From Saksenaea vasiformis B4078 (Eukaryota > Mucoromycota > Mucoromycetes > Mucorales > Saksenaeaceae), in NCBI GenBank assembly GCA_000697055.1, contig JNDT01002378.1:102384-166383 (forward strand): 64,000 nucleotides of DNA, read 5' to 3'. Each line of letters begins with the position of its first letter. Position 1 is the first letter of the stretch. The notes beneath the pieces were generated by a model, which had not been told where the DNA came from, made no database searches, and saw nothing but the letters and a program-made list of their open reading frames with translations. The position numbers and the translations under genes were made by a program. Positions 50,950-64,000 of the stretch are shown here, one piece after another.

Positions 50950-53817
50950 ATCCGCTAATTGCTATTAAACCCATTTCTTGCCGTATTATGAATAGTTATC
51001 TGAAAATATTGGTATGAACTACGAGGAATCATCTGTATCAGGTGGAATGGCTCCCAAGATTTGGAGAGTCTTAACCTTATAGTCGCATGATGTTTAGGCA
51101 TTAGACGCGTAGATTGCAATTTATATCTGGTGGCGTGCTACCACTACAATATGTATACATTGCAGCTATATCATTAGTGGAGCAAAATTCTGGAAGTACA
51201 GTTGCAATAAATGACTTCAAGCTGCGGTAAATCGCCCGTCCACCTATATTTCCTCTGTAAGGATACGTTTAGAACGACAACGCCTTCAAAACAGCGTACT
51301 ACCATCTCTTATTTCACTATTACATGCTGTCAGTACATTGTCAGCAGAGGTGCAGCACAGTATAACAATGGTACGAGTAGATGACATGTTACTCATATTA
51401 TGTGAAACAGGAGACATTTACAATGAAGCTCCGTTGAGATCATAACTTTAAAACAGACACAATGCACAAAGTCTTGTGCGTATGTGGTGGTTCAAACAGA
51501 AGATCGAAAAGATATTAGTATCATAACACAAAATCAAGGGAAAAAAAAGAAGTAGACTACATGTTGCTTTTGAGTAGTCGATGATTTCTCTTGGAATGCG
51601 AAAAATAGGGTCATTAGAACTATTAATTGATCACGAAATGTTTACATCATCCCGATAGGGTTTCGGATATCATAAGCTGTGGTATAATCTTTATGCAGTT
51701 ATTACACAGTTTTACTTCACAAAACAAAGCCTAATTCTACCCTAAGTAAATAATAACACAAACGAATGGTTGAGTATTTGCCGCACGAAAGATAATGAAA
51801 GATTGCAACTATTGACAGCACACATCGAGTGAGTCGCAGCAGCAAATGTACTGCATTTCGGAATCTCTCTCGTATTATTGCTTAAGCTCCGCGATGCCTC
51901 CTGACACAGCATGTGCAGAAAATGGCGTTTTCTTCTTTGAGAAGAAAAGTCCGCTTGACCGATTAGGCTATTTAATCAGTGATGTCAGCCTTATTTCACT
52001 CAACAGCTATACGTACTAATCTCCGTAACTGGTTATATGCAAGTAGATAACGTTGTCTTAAGAAAGTTAAACTTAATTTAGAAATCCGTCTTTTAAATCT
52101 ACATTGATCCTTACCTAAATGATGTTGTTTGATTCGTACTCTTTTGCTACTGTGAAGCGATACGAAAGTGAGTCTCCAATGCGAACAGCATTGCTTACGC
52201 GTAAATACATCAGATTCATGTGCAACGAAGCATCAGTTCTTATGTGGTTGCACATCAAAGGTGCATAACCACTAACGCGGCTTAGAAATTAAAAAGATGT
52301 AGCGAAAATACAATTCAACATGACAAGGGGCTGCGCCCAGTTTGGAGAATAACCATATGATCGGACTGATCAACTGTTGTAAAGGTGTACAGATCAGCCT
52401 CCAATCCTAGGGAGGTGGACAACCGCATGTCTGTCAAACTCCGTCTTGTGATAGGCCATCGGCGATGTACTGGTTTCTTGGATGTCAATTAACTCCAAGG
52501 TTGAGAAGGAACAGGCAAGATTTGGATCGACGAAAAAGTATCCAATAAATAAAAACGTGTGTAATGAAGATTGTGTATGGTTAACGTCGTCCCACCAACG
52601 TGTACAATAGTGACACAGCTAGATTGTGTAATCAAATTTCACCTCAGTGCACGGTCTAAACATTCGTGGCTGATCCACGTGCTTTTCCTCTAGCTGTACA
52701 AAACAGCATTGCCACCCTAAGAGTTGTGACCTAGTTCTCAGGGTTGAAGTCTTCTGCATCTGTTGTTTCACGTTACAAATTCTATCGTTCTCAGGATCTA
52801 GTTTTCCTTTTTTTTTTTTACTCACCCATAGGAGGAATTGAGATCTGAGATCAGTCAGTCTGTAAAATAGTCGTCTATTCTTTTGGCTTTCGGGTTTGTA
52901 GTATCCAATGGCTGGGATTTTCGAAAACGGTTCCGGCCGAATTACTCGTATTGTCCACAGCTCCGTGCACCAGCGGCTATTTTTACGACGGCCCTTATTT
53001 CACATTAATTGTCAATCTATCCGTCGTCGCAGTACACTCACAGTCATTACAAGTCCAATTCTTTTTTGATCCTTGCCGTTACCATGGTAGCTCTTAGTGA
53101 TCGTCCTCTGCGTATTCCCGGGTGCCAAATAATATACATTCACCGGGGAAATACAGTAAACATTCAACCGAACTTTATTTTTAGGACAGATTTCCCTTTT
53201 AAAAGGAAATACAAAGAGCCAAGACAAAAACACCTTATAGGGTCCATGTTGTACAGAGAGAGAACTTTTTTTTTCAAGGGAAAATGAGTAAACTAAATAG
53301 TGCATTCATCAAATGGTATGGGGCGTGTTGTTCATAGCAATTTGATAGCGCGAGTAATGCTTTAAAGAAAAAAGAAATAAAGCTGGCAAAGCCCGTTAAT
53401 CTTAAGCCACCATGATGGAGGGCAATTGGACGCGAACGCTTGCACCCGGGTTATGCGGAGTTTCCCACAAATAAATAGCAGATTGGGGCACCAGCGGGTG
53501 TGTTAAATTCACCATAAATAGTCATATTTCAGCACAGTGTAACAGTCATTTCATCTGTTGCACGTTCAAAAATAACTATGTTTAGCGAGATTAGCGAAAT
53601 CGGGAAAAATGGTTTGCCTGTCGGTTGTGACACAGACTAAATTGCGCTTGCCTGTAAACGGAGATGCAACAGTAAAAAAAAAAGTTTCCAGGAAGAATAA
53701 AAAGACAGAGATGTTTGAATAAGTAAAAGAAAGCAAATTTGGTCCCTCTCCCCTTCTTTCTTTCTTTCACTTCCATTCCTTTTCTTTTTTATTCACTTCC
53801 CCTTGAACCCTTTGGAG
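50950..53817. other. Gene-poor region, about 2.9 kb
   Basis: No frame on either strand has recognisable or convincingly long coding text. AT-rich. Long T runs occur near 52808-52820, 53265-53280. The last few hundred bases before the chitin deacetylase are pyrimidine-rich (TTTCTTTCTTTC at about 53755-53790), a likely promoter region. Confidence 0.5.
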
Positions 53818-55251
53818 ATGCATATCAAAGCCATTGCTATCTCATTGGCGCTTGCCGGTTTAGCTCACGCTGCTGACAAGCCTGCTTCCAACAGCTCGAC
53901 CACTTCCTCTTCTTCTTCCGCTGCTGGCGCTAAGGACTACTGGAAGTCTTTCCAATCGCCCGTCAATCCCTTAAACATCAGCATCCCTAGCTTGCCCCAG
54001 ACAACTTCGCATGATCCCACGCAGGAGTGCAACCCTTATCAAACTCCTGCCGAATTCAAGTTCGTCGCGTCAGAATGGCCTACCACCTGGGAAACAGCAA
54101 CCAGCAACGGAATGAACACCTCCGCTGAGTTCAAGAAACTTTACAACTCGATCGATTGGTCGAAAGCTCCAAAGATCCCCGTCCGAAAAGCTACCGCCGA
54201 CGGTGGTCTAGACATGACCGGCTACGACGAATCTAAGGATCCCGATTGTTGGTGGTCCGCTACAACCTGTACCGTTCCCAAGAACGAAGGTGTGAACGCA
54301 GATATCTATGCTTGCCCTGAACCTGACACCTGGGGTCTCACCTATGACGACGGTCCCAACTGCTCGCACAACGCGTTCTACGACTACCTCTCGCAAGAGA
54401 AGCTCAAGGCAACCATGTTCTACATCGGTTCCAACGTCATCAACTGGCCCTACGGTGCTCAGCGCGGTATGAAGGACGGTCACCACATTGCCGACCACAC
54501 CTGGTCCCATCAATTGATGACCACCCTTACCAACGAAGAAGTCTTGGCCGAACTCTACTACACCCAGAAAGCTATTAAACTGACAACCGGTATCACCCCT
54601 ATTCACTGGCGTCCTGTAAGTTTCTTTGTTATCTTTTTATTGTTTATCTAACTCATCGTCTTCTGATAGGCTTTCGGTGATGTCGATGACCGTGTCCGCT
54701 GGATTGCTACTCAATTGGGACTTACCACTGTTCTCTGGAATCTCGACACCGATGACTGGGCTGCTGGTAACTCGCAACCCGTCTCCAAGATCGACCAGAA
54801 CTACCAAGACTTTGTCAACATGGGCTCCAACGGTACCTTCAAGGCTGGCGGTAACATCGTTTTGACCCACGAAATCGATAACACCACCATGCAGCTTGCT
54901 GTTGAATACTTGCCCAAGATCCGAAAGTCCTATAAGCACGTCCTTGATGTTGCCACCTGCATGAACATTACCTACCCCTACCAGGAGAAAGTGATTTCTT
55001 TCCCATCTTTCAAGGATGCTGCCTCTGGCAACACAAGTGTTCCCTCCGGTTCTGTCGCTCCCTCCGGAAGCGCTTCTTCTGCTACCCAGGCCGCCAGCGG
55101 CACCGGAGGCGCCTCTTCCGGTTCCTCGCCTTCCTCTGGCCCTGCCAAAGCCGACGCTCAAACCGATAAACCGACCAACGCCGGCGTCTCCCTTGCTCCT
55201 AAAGTCGCTGTCGCCGGAGCCTCTTTCGCCGTGTTGGCTCACATCCTCTAA
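53818..55251 (+). CDS. Chitin deacetylase (CE4), GPI-anchored type
   Basis: Converts chitin to chitosan at the cell surface, a hallmark of mucoralean walls. Exons 53818-54615 and 54670-55251, about 459 residues. Signal peptide AIAISLALAGLAHA; Ser-rich linker; NodB domain with motif 1 TYDDGPNCSH (catalytic Asp and metal Asp), motif 2 HTWSH (metal His pair), motif 3 HWRP and downstream VDDRVRWIATQLG, LWNLDTDDW and IVLTHEID. A Ser/Gly/Ala-rich region (residues about 395-430) and a hydrophobic end (AGASFAVLAHIL) predict a GPI anchor. Codon use is C-rich, suggesting high expression. The start is the first ATG directly before the signal peptide. Confidence 0.95.
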
Positions 55252-57282
55252 TTTGAATACGAGCACCACTGGGTTGGTGACAACCACATATACATTGTAG
55301 CACTTTATCTGCAGCAGTCAAATAAAAGAAAATAATTATGACTTCTATGTGTCATGACACTATTGTACTTTACAGAAAAGCCTACCTGTTGTATCATACT
55401 CCCTGCAGGAAACTCAAAGAAAAAAAAGCTTTTTTTTTGGCCCCGTTAAACCCCCTTCCACAGACATCCTACCTTTGTTTGAGGCAACAGTAATATTTGT
55501 CGCTATCCCCGGTTTCCAAACCCCCTTTGTTCATAAAAAGCAATTCACAACATATCATACCGAGCTCTTCCGACGGGGATTTTTTTACTCCTTGAATTCA
55601 GACCCATCGATTTAGCCATGTTTTAGCTATTTGTCTTTTTTCTTTTGTTTAAGATAATAGTAACATCCCTATATACTATTAGTCGGGGGAGAAGATGAAG
55701 TAAATTGTTTGACACTAAAATGCAGCAATGGCTTTAAAATGATGGACAGTAGCTAATTGCTCTTGGCTCACGCCAGAATTCTTTTGCGAAAAACGTGGTG
55801 TTCATGCCTCTGAAAGATTGACAATGCTGTTCATTGCGAACTTTGCAGAAGTTTCTGAAACTTCATTTTTTCCTCTTTGACTCATGTGGTGTTGTTATTT
55901 TTAAATAAGAAATGCACAGAAAACTTTCGCTCTCATATCTGTGTTTGTCAAATATCATATTTTAAGAAACAAAATAATAGAATGAGCAAAAACCTTCTTT
56001 CAAGGTAACTTATTTATACGTACTTTATTACAACAAAACAAGATAAACGAGAAGATATTCTTTAAACAAATTCGTAACATTTTCCAATAGAATGCAAGAC
56101 TTGATCAACTTGCTTTTGTCTATGATACAGTCGCCTTGACCATCATTGATTACTTTGCACATATATAGCAGCTGTTGCTAACTGTAGAATAACAATCTAA
56201 TCTATTTGAGGTATACACTATTGCTGTGCGCCATAATTATGAAAGGAGGCTCAGACTTCAACTGCAATGCACCCATGAACCTGTTTCTTTGGATATGAAG
56301 ACGTTTTCTGCTGTTTCCAGTAAATAACATTGTCAATCCCGTTACTGACAACTCAGATGAACCGAATGTGAACCTTGAGATCATGATAAAACTAACATAA
56401 CCTTGGCTCTATTTCTGCCGGTGGATAGGCGGGACTCCTTCGCGTGGAACCACAGAGAGGCAGCATAAACGGAAGGTCTTTTACATTAGAGGTGGGACAG
56501 TCCTTCCTAGTGCAGTTACCTCCCTCTTTTGTCTAGCTTTGCCTTTTTCGGTACAATAAATCAAGATTAAATTGGCGTAAGTGCCACTTTTAGTGGCATA
56601 CCCCTGGTGAGATTCTTCTGTGCTATGATTGCGCTTCTTGACTTCGTTTCCAAAGATAGTAGTTGTTTCACCTTGCTCGCTATCTACATTGATCAAATTA
56701 CGGAAGACATGTATAATCTAGCATGACCATCAGATTATAATTTGGAAGCATTTTCTTGATGTGTCCTGTCGGATAGACGTTTATCTTAATGAAGCTGCTA
56801 CGTCCAGAAAGATGGTGGATTACATCAAGAATTTATCATGTCGTCATTTGTTATGTCATTCCACGACACGCGCACCACTTAGCAACAACTGGTATTCATA
56901 CTTCCCTTTGCAGCATAACTACAAGCGAAATCCCACTACCTGAAAACCTTCAGTAAGAAGATGATACCGAACGTGCTACTAAACGGCATACGCGATGTAA
57001 TTGTTGCTCAATATATCATGCCAAAACGATGGCGCATACACAAAGTGCATATCGAGGATGGATCATCTAATTCTATTGGCTGTCTTTTTTTTTCCATGTT
57101 GGGTTTGCTGGTGATTGTGCGTCTAGGGATAGGCGAAAAAAAAAGGATCTCTCAACAAGGGGACAGTCTATTCTCTTGCACAAAGAAATCGGTGGCCAAA
57201 GGTAAGATACGTACGATATTGACAAGAAATTATGCAAAACAAAACAAAAAAGGAATGCAACACGATGAAGTATCCGCTGTAA
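55252..57282. other. Intergenic, about 2 kb, no supported gene
   Basis: Short ORFs without family resemblance. A small perfect palindrome AAAAAAAAGCTTTTTTTT lies at about 55421-55438 downstream of the chitin deacetylase and could form a hairpin. Otherwise AT-rich. Confidence 0.5.
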
Positions 57283-57892
57283 TTTAGGCAAATCGAACTT
57301 TTTTCTTGGCGGGCTTGCTGGTTTCAGTCTATAATCGAATGTTAACGCCTTTCGCAGACGAAAGGGACGCTTACTGTTTCAGGTGTTTTCGCCACTCGTT
57401 TTGCCTTCTTTCGGGCATCAGCCTTCTTTTTCTTCTGCGCAGTCAATAGCATTTGCTTTGCTTGTTCCTTTTACATTCATTAGCTATACCTCTAGCAGAG
57501 ATCCGAAGTTTTTACCAGTTTTGCTTGCTTCGCTGTTGCCTTTTTCTGTCGTTTCTCCTCTTGCGCCTCAATGATCTTTTCTACAGCCACCTATAGCAAT
57601 ACTAAGTAGGTCATTGCTAACAATGTTGCTTCTTACTTTCTTGGCTAGTTTCGTGTTTTCTCTCTTTTCCTCTTTTTCAGCTGCTTTTTCAATCATTTCC
57701 AACATAAAGTCCTATAGAAAGTCATTTTCATTGCGCAAAAATGGCGTCATGTAGTACCTTGCTTGCAAACTTGGGGTTATCTGTTTCAGAAGTTCCGCGA
57801 GTTCGCTTTTGCTTCTTCTTTGTATTTGATTTGGTGATTGCAGCCTTTGTCGTCTTGGAAACGGTTGATCGCGTTTCCTTTCCCGTCGTCAT
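57283..57892 (-). CDS. Lysine-rich small protein, probably nucleolar
   Basis: Five exons with good splice sites: M at 57892 (MTTGKETRSTVSKTTKAAIT), then FMLEMIEKAAEKEEKRENTK, VAVEKIIEAQEEKRQKKATA, MLLTAQKKKKADARKKAKRV and the end SKPAKKKVRFA at 57283. The product is about 130 residues, very rich in Lys, Glu and Ala and predicted helical. The ending KKVRFA is like some ribosome-biogenesis or chromatin-associated proteins, but I cannot assign a family. The consistent phases over five exons argue that it is a real gene. Confidence 0.6.
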
Positions 57893-58514
57893 TTTCTCGT
57901 TAGATCCATTCTTCTGCTTCAGCTTAGACTATTCGATAGTGTCTTTTGTCAGTGGGAAGAATACAGATCTAGTATAAAACAAGTTTGCCTTGGCCCCTCT
58001 CGTTTGCATCGTCTTGTGTCAAAAAGTACGTCTATACGTCGGTCGTCAAAGAAGGAAAATGTGCAGCAAAACCACGAAGTCACACAGCTGATCTGCTGCA
58101 TCGCAGCCGAAGAACGAAGAAGGAAGAAGGAAGGCAAATAGATCTCTTCTGTTCAGCTAGTCATCCTGATGTACTTCTGTTTGTCTGTCTTTTCTACAGG
58201 CACTCGCTTTTCCGATTTCATACCTGTCGACGCCATCGGCACGCAATATCGTTAACCTCCTTGTAGGTAGAGCAGCGTACTGTTTATTGATGTAGGCTGT
58301 AACTCGTGCAATATAGCCCTCACATAGTAAAGCAGCAGCCTAGCTTCTTTTTATCCTTCTGTTACCTTTTTTCGTTAAGTACAGAATCATGCGATATTGC
58401 TAAAGGATGTCATTAGGGGCCAGACATGATTCGACTTCTTGTGGCTTAAGTCCAGTTTTAAGTTCCCGATCTTCCTGGGAGCTGCTGGCGTAGCTCTCGG
58501 TTAAGCAAAGTAGA

Positions 58515-59641
58515 ATGACATGCATGTCGCGTGTGGTCTCGTTCATGTGTCGTCCACAGACACTACATACATCGCCTGGGCGAATCCAAGTTGCTCGCTT
58601 GTCAACATGGACACAGACACAAAAACTACCATTACTCCTGAAGCCATGCCGTCCCACTTTTGGTAAACCGTTGGCTGTCCCTTATAGCTTTACGCAACTG
58701 AGAACGTTCATTCGACCTCATTACTACAAACGTTCCTCGCTTTCTAGCGCTTTGAAAGAACAGCGTAATCCTTTTAAACAGTTTAGCCGACGTATCGATC
58801 AATTGGACCCAGACAAAGTTAAAATAGCCCTTGTCGGTACCAACGTTGCGATATTTCTTGTATGGCAATATGCAATTGGGTGCTACAAATCGTACGGGGA
58901 CCCTCGCTGGCTCAACTTTATGTTTAAACATTTCACCAACTCGATGGAGGGACTTCGCGAGGGACGATGGCACGTACTCTTGACGTCTGTATTTTCACAC
59001 AATAGCCTAGAACACCTGGGCCTTAACATGCTTATTCTATGGTCCATGGCAGAGGGTGTGATGCAAGCCATTGGTGTTTCTCGCTTTTTGCTTCTCTATG
59101 GTGGAGCTGGCGTGGTTGCATCGATGGTGGCTGTGGGCTACCGAGCTTATCTACGACCTATCTTAGAGAAGGGTACCCATCAAAGAGAGCCACGTGTTCG
59201 TGGATCGCTTGGTGCATCAGGTACATGAAAGATAATAGTTAGTAGTGGCGGATGGCTGATAAGTTGAATTTCCGTAACAGGCTCCATTATGGGTTTAACA
59301 ACATTCTTCGCCTGTGCATGTGAGTTGTTCATCGTCCCTGTACGTTTGTTAATCCACACGAACGCATAGTCCCAAAGGCGACGTTTTACGTGTTCTTCGT
59401 TGTACCCATGCCAGCCGCAGCTGTCGTTGGTCTATTTGCTGCCTATGATATCTATCGAGCGACAACGTTAAATGTTTGTTTAAAGATGCTGACCTATCCC
59501 TTGAAAACTGACACCATTCTTTTTCCTTTTTAGTCGGGTTTGGTAGACAGTGCTGCTCATCTGGGAGGCATTGCCTATGGTGCGGGTTATTGGTTTCTCC
59601 GTGTGAAGCCACTTTTAAGAGCTGGTCGTTGGCGATTCTGA
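58515..59641 (+). CDS. PCP1: Mitochondrial rhomboid protease (PARL/Pcp1 type)
   Basis: Intramembrane serine protease of the inner mitochondrial membrane. Exons 58515-59220, 59281-59319, 59370-59473, 59534-59641. The N-terminus is basic and Ser/Thr-rich without acidic residues (RPQTLHTSPGRIQVARLSTW), a mitochondrial presequence. VFSHNSLEHLGLNMLILW holds the conserved His/Asn of TM2; GASGSIMGL holds the catalytic Ser, split by the first intron right at the motif; DSAAHLGGIAYG holds the catalytic His. WRxGxWHVLLT-like loop (EGRWHVLLTSVFSH) is present. Length about 318 residues fits. In yeast the enzyme processes Mgm1 and Ccp1; that role is inferred here. The exact ATG is uncertain; one follows at 58545. 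Confidence 0.9.
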
Positions 59642-61235
59642 AAGATAAACTTCACTATAAAGACAGCATGATTTTCATGTACCTCTGATTCCTTTTTGGT
59701 GATACAGCACCTTAATGTAAGACGATCGAATAGAATCCCTCTTACCATGTTCATGACCTGATTTTGAGACGAGTACAGTTTCTCCTGGTGGATCTGAGAA
59801 AGATTTAGAAATGAGAACGTGAGAAAAAATTGCGGAACAGAAAGTAATGAGCAAATTGAAGGATGACAAACCTAGGAAGTATCTAATAGATTTGGTTAGT
59901 AAAAGGTATCAGCTTCTCAACAATACTTGATGAGAACCATGTAAACACTTGCGTTCTTTCTTGTGGTTCTCACAATGGCAGTGGAAGTAGATGTTGGAAT
60001 TCGATAAACGCAGATGCTCGGTCACTGGAGAATATGTGTAGTTCAGAGCTCTACAAAATTGTAGGTCTGTGCCTGTAGCCAATTTCTTCTGCCTTCATGA
60101 TTTACAACTAGAACGTAATCAGTGACATGTCGAATTTATCCATACAAACCAACACAAATGTTCTTTCTCCCTCATATTGTTATCATTAACTTTCTACAGC
60201 TATTACAGTCTCGACATTAACTTTTCTGACCGCAGATCTAACTAAAGGTTGGAGGTATAAACAGTATTCCATGCACATAAAGACCGTTATGGATGGTCCT
60301 AGATGAGGCCATTACGACTCTCCATACAAAAACTGGTATTCAAAGATATGGTTATGGACCAAAGATGCTTTTCTTCCATAGCCCCTGATTCAAAGTTTCA
60401 AAAGATACGTTCGGTATCATTGTTTCTCCAAAGATTCCGTGCAGATATCTATTATTGGCATTTTGGAAGAAAGTTTTACACATCATGACGAAATAGGTAG
60501 ATTGCCATCCCTCTGATTGATATACCAACCGATATGGGCTGATAGCTATAATCAAGCACTAACAATTGTCTGGATGTAAAACAATGTACCACTTATGCTG
60601 TGACACCAACTCATATATGGCAAGAATATAGTTTTCTTTAACATACCCATTACGTTCCCGGATTTCACTAGACAATGGCAAGAACAGCCCAGTCGTTTAT
60701 ACCTCGCCAATGGCAGAAGTATCTCTAGAAGAATTCAGATATTTGTGGAGCTGATGTCCGCCATGCTATGCAATAATCGGAGTAGACTCGCGCTATTGAG
60801 CCAGCACACACTTCCTCCATAATAGCATGTCATTGTGCTCTTCTATTCTCCTCTAGATATCGATAACTACAACCCATTGCATAGAAGGAATATTGGAATT
60901 GGAATGGTTACCAACATTGCGCCCTCCAAGGACAATGCTGCAAGGCCAGGGATCCTCGGAACTTGGTCCGGCAGCGGGTGTCAGGAATTCTGCCGCACTT
61001 GGCAAAGAAGTCCACACGAACATACATCGTTTGCAAGAGTCTTCATTAAGACGATAGAGAGGCCAAGTCGGACGCATTTCGCGGGAAAATATAACCGGTC
61101 TTTCCCCATATCATCCGAGCGCCAAAATCCGTAATTTGCGAAAGTATGCACGTGTTTCTGTCAAAAGTGAGCTGATCTACTATATCTATTTTGTTGTCGG
61201 CCCGCATATTTTTTTTCGATGTCTCTTTTTTTACT
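59642..61235. other. Intergenic, about 1.6 kb, no supported gene
   Basis: Nothing recognised on either strand. Short ORFs near 60303-60488 and 60835-61134 have no family resemblance and no splice partners. Confidence 0.5.
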
Positions 61236-62393
<1,158 letters not shown>

Positions 62394-63024
62394 GTAAAAG
62401 CAAAAAAAGACAGTTATGGGATATCATCCCAGCGTACTTAAGTCACCAAGAAAATGACGTGAGCTTTTTCTTGACGTGACAAGGACTCTTACCTGCCCGA
62501 AGACAGCACACCAGGTGCCTAACGAGAGGCTTGTTGACAGTTCCTTACTGCCTAGCCCCGATATGGGGCGGTTGTTGTTGCTGCTGCGGTCGTTGTAATG
62601 AGATGGGACTTGACTCTAGCTGATGTCCATTTTCCATGTAGGCAACTAAAATCCTTCTCATGTTTCTTCCCGCGTTCACATCACGGTTGCAGAACTATGC
62701 AATTTAATGACAACACAATAATAGCTCTGATAACACTTACTAATGGTCTGGAGCTTGATCATCCGCAGCTTGTCCCAACTGATGATGGTGGCACACCTTA
62801 ATCGGATACACGCTGCTGCGATTGTCTGTGATTGCTGTATTAAAGATCCAGTTAGAAAAACAAATATGCAACCTGATATTTACTTGCCTAACGGTCGACG
62901 TTCTGGGCATTGTGATGTCGGATGCATAGTTCGTTCGTTCTCGTCAAGGCAATATCGTTTGGCTCTCCGCGCCCCGACAAAGCAAATTACTTTGGTCCTG
63001 TTGATGGAGTCAATTTTCGAATAT

Positions 63025-64000
63025 TCACGGCAGTTTGATACATACTCGTGTGGACACCGCGCTGTTGGGTGCTCGAAACTGTTCTGTATCTTGGTCACAG
63101 TTTGAACACACCTTGCTGGTGTTGTATTCATCGACCAGAACAACGAGAGCCTATCTTGCGAGAAATTGCCGGAATGTCTAGAATTTGGAATGCGTGAGAC
63201 TTTGTCTATAAGAAACTTGTAAATGCTGACCTTTACTGGAGCTGGGCCCTGGCCCCGCATTGTAGGTCGCAAATTCGCGTCACCGTATGCAATGATTGCT
63301 GGTTGTTCTGGACGAGGATTTTGTCGGCGTGCCTTGCAACGGTGATGCTTCCGCGATGATGGGGTCGACTTGTAGTGTGGTCGTACGTCCGGCTTTTGTA
63401 GATAAGTTAGCATAATGTGAAATCTTTAGAGACTTACGTGTCGGGGTGTCCAATTGGCAATGCGATCAGCCAGCACGTCGAGTGTGCTCTGCCTGGCAGA
63501 GTAGAAAAGGAGTCGATTTTCTCGATGTCGATAGCTTTTGTTGAAGTTATGGAGCCTAATAAGGAATTAACAGAATTGATTTCATGGGTTTCCTTCTTAC
63601 GTGTTATGAATGATGCTCAAAGCAGTGATATATCGCTGAAATCCTTGCATGCTCATAACGGTGGGAGGGTTGTTCGTCAATAAGTCGTACTGAGGCTGTA
63701 TTTCTGCCGCGGTCCTAGATTTCAGTTCATTCTGCTTCGAGCATGAAAACATTGACCGCAGTCTATGGATACCAAGATTAGCTCAATAATAGGGAGACAT
63801 CTGTAACTTACTGGTACTCTTTATTACTGATCGTGGCAGAATGAGCGTTGCGAAGTTCCGGAGTGTCCATAGCTTCGTTTGTATCTACGGCAGTGAACAA
63901 CGATCGGATCCCTATAAGAATGTTAGATGCTGAAAGAGATCGACTGTCAGTCACACGCCTGGATCTACACCAATGATTCTTGACTGAGCTAATCGATCCT
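63025..64000 (-). CDS. Fanzor (eukaryotic TnpB-like) nuclease, 3' part (runs off right edge)
   Basis: RNA-guided DNA nuclease family carried by eukaryotic transposons. Minus-strand exons: from the edge to 63959 (RLAQSRIIGVDPG), 63911-63812 (IRSLFTAVDTNEAMDTPELR), 63762-63601, 63555-63438, 63392-63231 and 63150-about 63046. Motifs: RuvC-I IIGVDPGIRSLFTAVD; the helical spacer with KEYQ and NFNKSYRHRENRLLFYSARQ; IIAYGDANLRPTMRGQGPAPVK; and LVVLVDEYNTSKVCSNC, the RuvC/zinc-knuckle block diagnostic of OrfB/TnpB/Fanzor. The first visible intron has a GC donor (CAG/GCGTGT). Past 63046 the C-terminal end is unclear: a RHHNAQN sequence near 62910 recalls the third RuvC motif (RDxNAxxN) with Asp replaced by His and out of frame, so the 3' end may be damaged. 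The N-terminus lies outside the window. Confidence 0.78.

Noticed and set aside
54637..55287. 216-codon minus-strand ORF
   Set aside because: Antisense of the second chitin deacetylase exon, kept open by strong codon bias.
58400..58657. Minus-strand ORF with CxxC pair (VCSVCGRHM)
   Set aside because: Overlaps the rhomboid presequence on the other strand; the single cysteine pair is not enough to support a gene.
60835..61134. Possible further acyl-CoA ligase relic
   Set aside because: No block could be aligned to ligases A, B or C.

Overview
This is eukaryotic nuclear DNA from an early-diverging fungus, most likely a member of the Mucoromycota (Mucorales or close relatives). The genes are cut by many short introns of about 40 to 70 nt with GT..AG ends and CTAAC/CTGAC-like branch sites. 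They include eL34, uL14, eIF3f, eIF4A-III, a GPI-type chitin deacetylase and a DUF8032-like poly-Q protein. Intergenic DNA is AT-rich and carries decayed transposons. Exon coordinates were read by hand from splice consensus and family alignment; no gene finder or database was run.

Layout, left to right: the 5' part of a GH47 alpha-mannosidase (minus, cut by the left edge); a sugar-porter MFS transporter (plus); a half-size peroxisomal ABCD transporter (plus); a dispersed repeat (copy 1); a decayed Tnp2/Plavaka-like transposon and a neighbouring zinc-finger ORF group (minus, about 9-13.4 kb); eL34 and eIF3f (plus); a DHA2-type MFS exporter (minus); a wrecked acyl-CoA ligase copy; a pogo/Tigger-like transposase; repeat copy 2 with a nested foldback element; acyl-CoA ligase A; a coiled-coil relic; an MFS relic; acyl-CoA ligase B; an aromatic-acid-exporter/FUSC-like membrane protein; repeat copy 3; acyl-CoA ligase C; eIF4A-III; an unidentified coiled-coil protein; uL14; a proline-rich repeat protein; a small secreted-looking ORF group; a first RuvC-I-like relic; the DUF8032 poly-Q protein; a long gene-poor stretch with a frameshifted relic; chitin deacetylase; a lysine-rich small protein; a mitochondrial rhomboid protease; NADH-cytochrome b5 reductase; and, cut by the right edge, a multi-exon Fanzor (eukaryotic TnpB-like) nuclease gene.

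Two themes link the genes. First, peroxisomal acyl-CoA metabolism: the ABCD transporter would import acyl-CoAs, and three ligases of the 4-coumarate/luciferase type end in AKL, AKL and SRI, the first two being canonical PTS1 peroxisome signals. The ligases lie beside an MFS exporter, and the exporter-ligase junction is present twice (once with a wrecked ligase, once with a wrecked exporter), so the cluster seems to have grown by block duplication and decay. Second, mobile DNA: three transposon classes plus a repeat family with a nested hairpin element occupy the gaps.

The most notable points are the Fanzor gene at 63.0-64.0 kb with visible RuvC-I and DEYNTS/zinc-knuckle motifs, a second possible relic of that kind at 48.3-48.7 kb, very small internal exons (5 nt in the sugar porter, 14 nt in the mannosidase) and a 10-nt first coding exon in uL14.
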